DNA of 10,364 bases from UBA7672 sp035548775 (GTDB lineage Bacteria > Pseudomonadota > Alphaproteobacteria > Caulobacterales > Hyphomonadaceae): contig DASZSI010000200.1 in assembly GCA_035548775.1 (NCBI GenBank), positions 1 through 10,364 on the forward strand, given 5' to 3'. Shown here one piece after another: positions 6,190-10,364 of the stretch; position 1 is the first letter of the stretch; each line of letters opens with the position of its first letter. The notes beneath the pieces are model-generated. The model was not told the DNA's origin, ran no database searches, and was given only the letters and a program-made list of their open reading frames with translations. The position numbers and the translations under genes were made by a program.

Positions 6190-8232
6190 TCACCAGGGCA
6201 GCTTGGGTACGCACAGGTTCGGGTCGGTCGCAAAAGCCTTGCAGTTGTTCTTTGTCTCGCCCGCGCTGTGCAGCACCTGGTGAATCCGGTCCTTGTACTT
6301 CGTATCGCTTTTGCACGACGTGGTGAGCACGCGATATTCGTTGGCCGCCAGATACATCGCAAGCTGTTCGGTCTGGATGAGGCTGGCGTTTGCCGGCTTG
6401 CGTCCACGCAGGCTGATGGCGCCTTCCGAGTAGGCGGCGACATCCTTCTTGCAATCGCCGGTCGACGTTCCCGGCAGGGGCGCCACCGCTACCGTTGACA
6501 GGAAACCCTCGCCCGCGCGCAACGCCGCAACTTCGGTTTCGAGGTATTCGTGGATCGCCTCCTGCATGTGATAGGCGCACGCCTCCTCTGCCGGCATTAT
6601 CCGCAACGGATAGCCCATGAAGGCGGCCGGCGAGTATTGGCAGTTAGGGACGGTGTCGTTGCCGCTCTTCCCCAGCGTGTAGCTGGGTTGGACCAGAACG
6701 TCATAGCCGTACGGAAACAGTCCGTATTTCAGGGCGCAGCCAGATCCCTGGCCATTGCTGTCACGGCACCGCTTCAGCCTGGCTGCAACCTCATCGAATT
6801 TTGCAACCGGAATTCGCGCCACCACCTTGTTGTCGAACGTGTTGGTCGTGCGGTTGGTCAGCCTGACCTCGATCACGTCGGAAGCGACGTTGACCGCTGC
6901 CGGCGCAGGCGCCGCTGCAGGACTTGCGCCCGCGGCGACCGGGGCGGCGCCGCCGGATGAGGCCGGCGCCGCGCCTGGCGATCCAAGCGCCGCCAATTGC
7001 TGGGCGGCCTGCGCGGCGATGGGTGAATCCGGAAAACGGCTGAGCAGCGACTTCAGCGCAAGACGCGACAGGTCTGTATCGCCTGCGTCCCGCAATTCGG
7101 TGGCCTTGATGAAGAGCTGTCCGGCATTCAGGGTCCGAAGACTGGCTTGAAACTCAGCCTGCGCGCGCGCCTTTTCGGCGGCCGCTTTGTCCGCGGCTGC
7201 TTTTTCGGCGGCGGCTTTCTCGGCGGCTGCCTTGGCTTCCGCCACAGCCTTGTCCGACGCAGCTTTCGCATCGGCCACGGCCTTGTCTGCGGCTGCCTTC
7301 GCCTGGGCGGCTTTAAGATCCGCAATTCGGCGCGCTTCCGCGTCTGCGATGGCCTTTTCCACGTCAGCATAAAGCGCGGTCACCTGCGTTATCAGCGCCT
7401 GATCGCTGGCTTTGGAGTCGGCGATCGTCTTCTCGATCAACGGGCGATAGGGCGCCAACAGGCTGGTCCATAGGCTGACGCAGGAAGCCGGATTGAAGTT
7501 ATCCGGGCAGGGCATCATCTTGAACGAGTCCTTGGGTTTTCGTTTTGAATTCGCCGGCAGGATTTCGCTCGTCGCTACAGCGATCCCGTAGACCTTCGAA
7601 AGGCTGTCGCCTGACCGGCATCCTCTGAAATCCCGAAAAACGCCGCAGAGCGTGTTTTGCGCCTGGATCACCGTGACGGTTTTTCCGTCGCTGAAGGCGA
7701 TACTGCTGTCGAACCGGCTCGGCCCGTACCACAAGGGGCTGTCCAGCGCGGGAAGATCAGTCAGCGTAACGTTGGAGGTCGCCGCGATGTAGGTCGTCGC
7801 CACCGACGTCACCACCTGCCCGTCGATCTCCAATCGGTTCCTTAGCTCCGACCCGTTGAGCTTGTGACCATAAAAGTAGGCGGCGCCGCCGGACTGGCTG
7901 GGGCCCAGCGGCTCGGGGCCAAGCCAACCCTCGCCATGCGCCACGCCGAAACGACAAGGACCATACCAGCTCCATGTCGCATACACCTGTTTGATCTTGT
8001 CGATGTCGGCCTGCGACATCGGCTTGGCGCTTGCGGCGCTGTTCAAGACGATCGCGCAGTTATTCTTCAGCGGAACCAGAAACTCACCTGGCGCCAGGAT
8101 CGGCCCCTGGGATTGTGCTGAAGCGCTTTGAGCAGGTGGTGTCTGCGCTTCGGTTGCCGCCCAACTTCCCCCCAGTAACGCGAGCAGGGCCAGACCCGCT
8201 GCGAATCGACCCGTGAGTGAGTATGGCGGCAT
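6190..8232 (-). CDS. Large Cys-rich exported protein with TolA-like Ala/Lys helix and TPR-like segment, function unknown
   Basis: I recognise no named family for the 680-residue product. It has a Sec signal peptide (hydrophobic core about 10-22, likely cleavage near A25 or A29). An N-terminal globular part (about 35-280) has six cysteines. A charged Ala/Lys/Glu helix follows (about 285-360) with three 11-residue repeats (311-343), as in periplasm-spanning TolA. Next is a segment like the CpoB/YbgF or TPR helices (about 365-415, ending SRFPDSPIAAQAAQQLAAL), an Ala/Pro linker (about 417-450) and a C-terminal domain with eight cysteines. All fourteen cysteines fall in the two globular parts, which suggests disulfides in the periplasm. 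GGAGG lies 7 bases before the ATG, a strong site that fixes the start. A tether or adaptor role at the envelope is inference only. Confidence 0.8.
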   Translation of the reverse strand: MPPYSLTGRFAAGLALLALLGGSWAATEAQTPPAQSASAQSQGPILAPGEFLVPLKNNCAIVLNSAASAKPMSQADIDKIKQVYATWSWYGPCRFGVAHGEGWLGPEPLGPSQSGGAAYFYGHKLNGSELRNRLEIDGQVVTSVATTYIAATSNVTLTDLPALDSPLWYGPSRFDSSIAFSDGKTVTVIQAQNTLCGVFRDFRGCRSGDSLSKVYGIAVATSEILPANSKRKPKDSFKMMPCPDNFNPASCVSLWTSLLAPYRPLIEKTIADSKASDQALITQVTALYADVEKAIADAEARRIADLKAAQAKAAADKAVADAKAASDKAVAEAKAAAEKAAAEKAAADKAAAEKARAQAEFQASLRTLNAGQLFIKATELRDAGDTDLSRLALKSLLSRFPDSPIAAQAAQQLAALGSPGAAPASSGGAAPVAAGASPAAAPAPAAVNVASDVIEVRLTNRTTNTFDNKVVARIPVAKFDEVAARLKRCRDSNGQGSGCALKYGLFPYGYDVLVQPSYTLGKSGNDTVPNCQYSPAAFMGYPLRIMPAEEACAYHMQEAIHEYLETEVAALRAGEGFLSTVAVAPLPGTSTGDCKKDVAAYSEGAISLRGRKPANASLIQTEQLAMYLAANEYRVLTTSCKSDTKYKDRIHQVLHSAGETKNNCKAFATDPNLCVPKLPW
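7204..7302 (-). repeat. Three 33-bp (11-residue) tandem repeats within the helical region
   Basis: The units read AKAAADKAVAD, AKAASDKAVAE and AKAAAEKAAAE (residues 311-343 of the large - strand protein), with a further partial unit after them. The first two units agree at about 25 of 33 bases, so the array probably grew by tandem duplication. An 11-residue period fits a straight or slightly right-handed helix or coiled coil. Confidence 0.7.
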
Positions 8233-8278
8233 GATCTCTCCTCCCGTTAAGCACCTGCATCCTCAGCCTTTTTCAGAA

Positions 8279-8307
8279 ACTTTAGGGACGGCGTCCCGGT
8301 GATGCAA
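8279..8307 (-). promoter_or_regulatory. Candidate promoter of the large Cys-rich protein gene with a dyad in the spacer
   Basis: On the - strand, TTGCAT (8302-8307) and TAAAGT (8279-8284) are exactly 17 bases apart. The start would fall near 8272, about 40 bases before the ATG at 8232. The spacer contains the inverted repeat GGGACG-G-CGTCCC (8285-8297, + strand reading). Each box is only a partial consensus match, so activity is inferred. The remainder of the 207-base divergent gap (8233-8439) shows no clear promoter for the PagL-like gene. Confidence 0.35.
8285..8297. promoter_or_regulatory. Possible operator: perfect 13-bp inverted repeat
   Basis: GGGACG and CGTCCC are perfect 6-base half-sites around a single G. 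They fill most of the spacer of the candidate promoter. The geometry, a single central base inside the spacer, is the same as that of the dyad at 67-81, but the half-site sequence differs, so the two are unlikely to bind the same protein. Confidence 0.35.
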
Positions 8308-8439
8308 GAAATCCGTGCCCCATGCCGGGGATAGCTGCGGGAGGGCGCCGGGCGTCAGTTTCCTCCGCTCGCGGAACATGCTCTAGCTTTGTCCAATATC
8401 GGGCGGCTTGGGTTGGCCGGCGCCGGGCGGGAGGACTTC

Positions 8440-9027
8440 ATGCGACTTGGACTGGCCGCCGCGGCCGCGGCAGTGATCGGCGCGCCCGTGGCGCTTGCGC
8501 CGGAGGCGAGCGCGCAGGTCGACAGCGTTCGCCTCGGCGTGATGAAGCACAATATCTGCGTCACCGATTGCAAGAACGCCAACAAGGAATCTGGCGTCAA
8601 CATCGACGGCGAACTGCGCTTTGCCTCGCCCGATTTCCTCAAATGGGCCTTTGGTCCTCACCCATATGTGATGGGTTCGGTGAACACTGACGGCAACACG
8701 TCGTTCGGCGGCGTGGGTCTCGAGTGGGACCTCAACTTCGCGGGCAAATGGCATTTCGAGCCGGGCTTCGGCTACATCATCCACGACGGCTCGGTGCAGA
8801 ACAAATACCCTTCGGGCACGCAAGCGGCGGTCGACTATTCGGCGGATCACGTCCTGCTCGGGTCTCGCGACCTGTTCCGCACCAACTTGTCGCTCACCTA
8901 CGATCTCTCCGAAACGTGGGCGATCCAGGGCATGTACGAACACCTCAGCCACGGCCAGATTCTCGGCCACGGCCGCAACCAGGGTCTCGACGAGATCGGC
9001 GTGCGGCTGGTGTGGAACCTCAAATAG
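8440..9027 (+). CDS. PagL-like acyloxyacyl hydrolase (lipid A 3-O-deacylase family)
   Basis: The 195-residue product has a signal peptide (MRLGL, Ala-rich core, cleavage predicted after ASA) and alternating polar/hydrophobic strands typical of a small outer-membrane beta-barrel. PagL removes the 3-O-acyl chain from lipid A using a Ser-His-acid triad with the motif His-x-Ser. Here EHLSHGQ gives H168-L-S170 as the candidate pair, followed by GRNQGLDEIGVR, the usual C-terminal signature of alphaproteobacterial members. The acid is not certain: D184 and E185 lie a little further from Ser than Glu140 does in the Pseudomonas enzyme, and His replaces the Asn after Ser. The start at ATG 8440 is set by GGGAGG (8429-8434); a TTG at 8389 would only add residues before the signal peptide. 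Activity is inferred, not proven. It is followed 9 bases on by a small exported protein gene. Confidence 0.68.
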   Translation: MRLGLAAAAAAVIGAPVALAPEASAQVDSVRLGVMKHNICVTDCKNANKESGVNIDGELRFASPDFLKWAFGPHPYVMGSVNTDGNTSFGGVGLEWDLNFAGKWHFEPGFGYIIHDGSVQNKYPSGTQAAVDYSADHVLLGSRDLFRTNLSLTYDLSETWAIQGMYEHLSHGQILGHGRNQGLDEIGVRLVWNLK

Positions 9028-9036
9028 CGAGGGCGC

Positions 9037-9408
9037 ATGAACAAGCGCGTGGCGATCCTGGCGGGCCTTGCGCTTGCGTCCACTGTACCGGCCTTCGCCG
9101 ACACGATCGACGTGCTCTACAAGAACACGTTGACGCTCACCGACACACGCGGCGGGGTTTACACCATCCTTGTCTCCGAAGACGGCAAGATGGAGCAGAC
9201 CAACTCCGCCGGCGCCTGGGCGTCGGGCGCATGGGACATGGACGGCGGCCGCTTCTGCTGGACGGCGCGCGGCGCGGCCAAGCTCTGCATCCCGATGGAG
9301 GCGGACAAGCAGGTCGGCGGAACGTGGGAAATCCGGGGGCCCACCGGCCAGCTTTCCTGGACTGCCGCCTTCGTCGAAGGCCGGGCAAAACTCAGGGAAG
9401 ATCAATAA
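9037..9408 (+). CDS. Small exported two-cysteine protein, function unknown
   Basis: The 123-residue product has a Sec signal peptide (MNKRV, cleavage predicted after AFA at A21). The mature part of about 100 residues reads as short beta strands with the pattern GAW...GGRFCW...LCIPM...GGTWEI. C74 and C84 are the only cysteines and could form one disulfide. Several alphaproteobacterial periplasmic hypothetical proteins look similar; I know of no function. It starts 9 bases after the PagL-like gene with GAGGG just upstream (9029-9033), so the two are probably co-transcribed and act in the same compartment. Confidence 0.7.
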   Translation: MNKRVAILAGLALASTVPAFADTIDVLYKNTLTLTDTRGGVYTILVSEDGKMEQTNSAGAWASGAWDMDGGRFCWTARGAAKLCIPMEADKQVGGTWEIRGPTGQLSWTAAFVEGRAKLREDQ

Positions 9409-9424
9409 AACGGCGGCATTTCCC

Positions 9425-9439
9425 GCCCCCGGCGGGGGC
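9425..9439 (+). terminator. Weak hairpin after the PagL operon
   Basis: GCCCCC and GGGGGC form a 6-bp GC stem with a three-base GGC loop, 16 bases after the stop of the small exported protein and just before the tRNA-Leu promoter. There is no T-run after it, so it is not a classic intrinsic terminator. Its location suits separation of the two transcription units. Confidence 0.3.
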
Positions 9440-9453
9440 CTTCGGAACGCCCC

Positions 9454-9482
9454 TTGAATCAAGGCGTCGAGGCCTGTATCAC
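9454..9482 (+). promoter_or_regulatory. Candidate promoter of tRNA-Leu with GC-rich discriminator
   Basis: TTGAAT (9454-9459) and TATCAC (9477-9482) are exactly 17 bases apart, each matching the consensus at four of six positions. GCCCGCC follows the -10 directly. Transcription would begin about 10 bases before the mature tRNA at 9499. The GC-rich discriminator resembles that of the tRNA-Ser promoter. Confidence 0.55.
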
Positions 9483-9498
9483 GCCCGCCTTGCTATCT

Positions 9499-9583
<85 letters not shown>

Positions 9584-9644
9584 AGGCGCTGGCGGCGCTG
9601 TTGGGTTGTGGCGAGCCTTCGATCTTACTGATGTTACAGCTCGG

Positions 9645-10364
9645 CTAGCGCGGGGCCATCCGGATGCCGCCGTCAAGCCTCAGGCATTGGGCGTTGAAGT
9701 AGGTATTGCGCGCCAGCTCCAGGACGAGGCTGGCGAATTCCTCCGGCTTGCCCAGGCGTTTGGGGAACGGCACCGAGGCGGCAAGACTGTCGAGCACGTT
9801 CTGCGCCGCGCCAAGCATAAGCGGCGTTGCAAAAATCCCGGGCATGATCGAATTCACGCGGATGCCGAGATCCATCAGGTCGCGCGCCATCGGCAGCACC
9901 AGGCCGTTCACGCCGGCCTTGGCTGAACCGTAGATCACCTGGCCGATCTGCGCGTCCTGCGCAGCAACCGACGCAGTCAATGTTATGACACCCCGTTCGC
10001 CATCCTCCAGCGGGGCCAGGCTCGCCATGCCGAGCGCTGAAAGCGAGGCCACGCGATAGCTCGCCACCAGTATGCCTTCCACGCCGAAGGCGTAGTCCTC
10101 GGTCGAGGTTCTCTTGTAGCCGCCCGAAGCCTTGTCGAAAGCCAGCGTTTTTCCGCGCCGCGCAGTCATCGCGCAATGCACGCAGATGCGTTCCTGTCCG
10201 TTCGCGGCACGCGCCTTCTGGAAGCCTTCGGCGACGCTTTCCTCGCTCATGATGTTGACCTTGCAGAAGGTCCCGCCGATCTCCTTGGCCGCCGCCTCGC
10301 CGGCGACCTCGTTGATATCGAAGATCGACACCCGGGCGCCTGCCTTCGCCAGCGCCTGTGCGCT
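9645..10364 (-). CDS. HSD10-like short-chain dehydrogenase/reductase, 5' end outside the window
   Basis: The visible 239 residues lack only the N-terminal start and the Gly-rich nucleotide loop, which lie beyond the right edge; the frame is open to 10364. Asp in SIFDIN, at the end of the second strand, favours NAD. The C-terminal half closely resembles 3-hydroxyacyl-CoA dehydrogenase type II (HSD17B10-like): ASVAAQDAQIGQ with the catalytic Ser, YGSAK (9918-9932) with catalytic Tyr and Lys, RVNSIMPGIFATP, and a C-terminal RLDGGIRM. Such enzymes oxidise 3-hydroxyacyl-CoA or related alcohols in the cytoplasm. Two usual motifs differ: the NAG-type motif reads HCAMTA (about 10161-10178), and the catalytic Asn position, NLMG in the human enzyme, reads GVEG. 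The substrate is uncertain. It ends 61 bases after the tRNA-Leu gene, facing it. Confidence 0.8.
   Translation of the reverse strand, partial: SAQALAKAGARVSIFDINEVAGEAAAKEIGGTFCKVNIMSEESVAEGFQKARAANGQERICVHCAMTARRGKTLAFDKASGGYKRTSTEDYAFGVEGILVASYRVASLSALGMASLAPLEDGERGVITLTASVAAQDAQIGQVIYGSAKAGVNGLVLPMARDLMDLGIRVNSIMPGIFATPLMLGAAQNVLDSLAASVPFPKRLGKPEEFASLVLELARNTYFNAQCLRLDGGIRMAPR

Noticed and set aside
6440..6600. HEYLE in the C-terminal part of the large Cys-rich protein as a metalloprotease site
   Set aside because: The second His of HExxH is missing and no protease context is seen.
8417..8426. Palindrome CCGGCGCCGG before the PagL-like gene
   Set aside because: It is a pure G/C palindrome of a type common by chance in GC-rich DNA, and no promoter boxes flank it.
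8383..9462. Long open frame of 359 codons on the - strand opposite the PagL-like and small exported genes
   Set aside because: It overlaps two + strand genes with signal peptides and ribosome binding sites, and its translation resembles no protein.

Overview
The window is GC-rich, densely coding DNA of alphaproteobacterial character. The signs are AGGAGG-type ribosome binding sites, weak -10/-35 promoters, many Sec, lipoprotein and Tat export signals, PaaI-type thioesterases and an HSD10-like short-chain dehydrogenase. A caulobacter/hyphomonad-like or sphingomonad-like host is plausible, but this is an inference from protein style and no marker gene fixes it. No mobile element, CRISPR array, rRNA gene or prophage is visible.

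Left block (1-4820, + strand): a likely three-gene operon for extracytoplasmic proteins. It encodes a DUF1592/DUF1588/DUF1585-type lipoprotein with a CxxCH motif, a Sec-exported protein of no recognised family with Asp/Asn/Gly-rich loops, and a Tat-exported DUF1552 protein. DUF1592- and DUF1552-type proteins are known to be encoded together in many bacteria, but their function is not established. A candidate promoter at 61-89 carries a perfect 7+1+7 inverted repeat in its spacer.

Middle block (4899-6140): a tRNA-Ser(GGA) gene on the - strand, with a promoter that has a GC-rich discriminator, and then two translationally coupled hotdog-fold thioesterase genes on the + strand. The first has lost the HGG motif and the second keeps it, so the pair may act as a heteromer.

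Right block (6190-10364): a large - strand gene for a Cys-rich exported protein with a TolA-like Ala/Lys helix (not recognised as a known family), divergent from a + strand pair encoding a PagL-like lipid A deacylase and a small exported two-Cys protein. The promoter of the large gene also has an inverted repeat in its spacer (6+1+6). A tRNA-Leu(CAG) gene follows with its own promoter. The window ends inside a - strand HSD10-like SDR gene whose start lies beyond the right edge. Apart from the three-gene operon, the thioesterase pair and the PagL pair, neighbouring genes show no obvious functional link.
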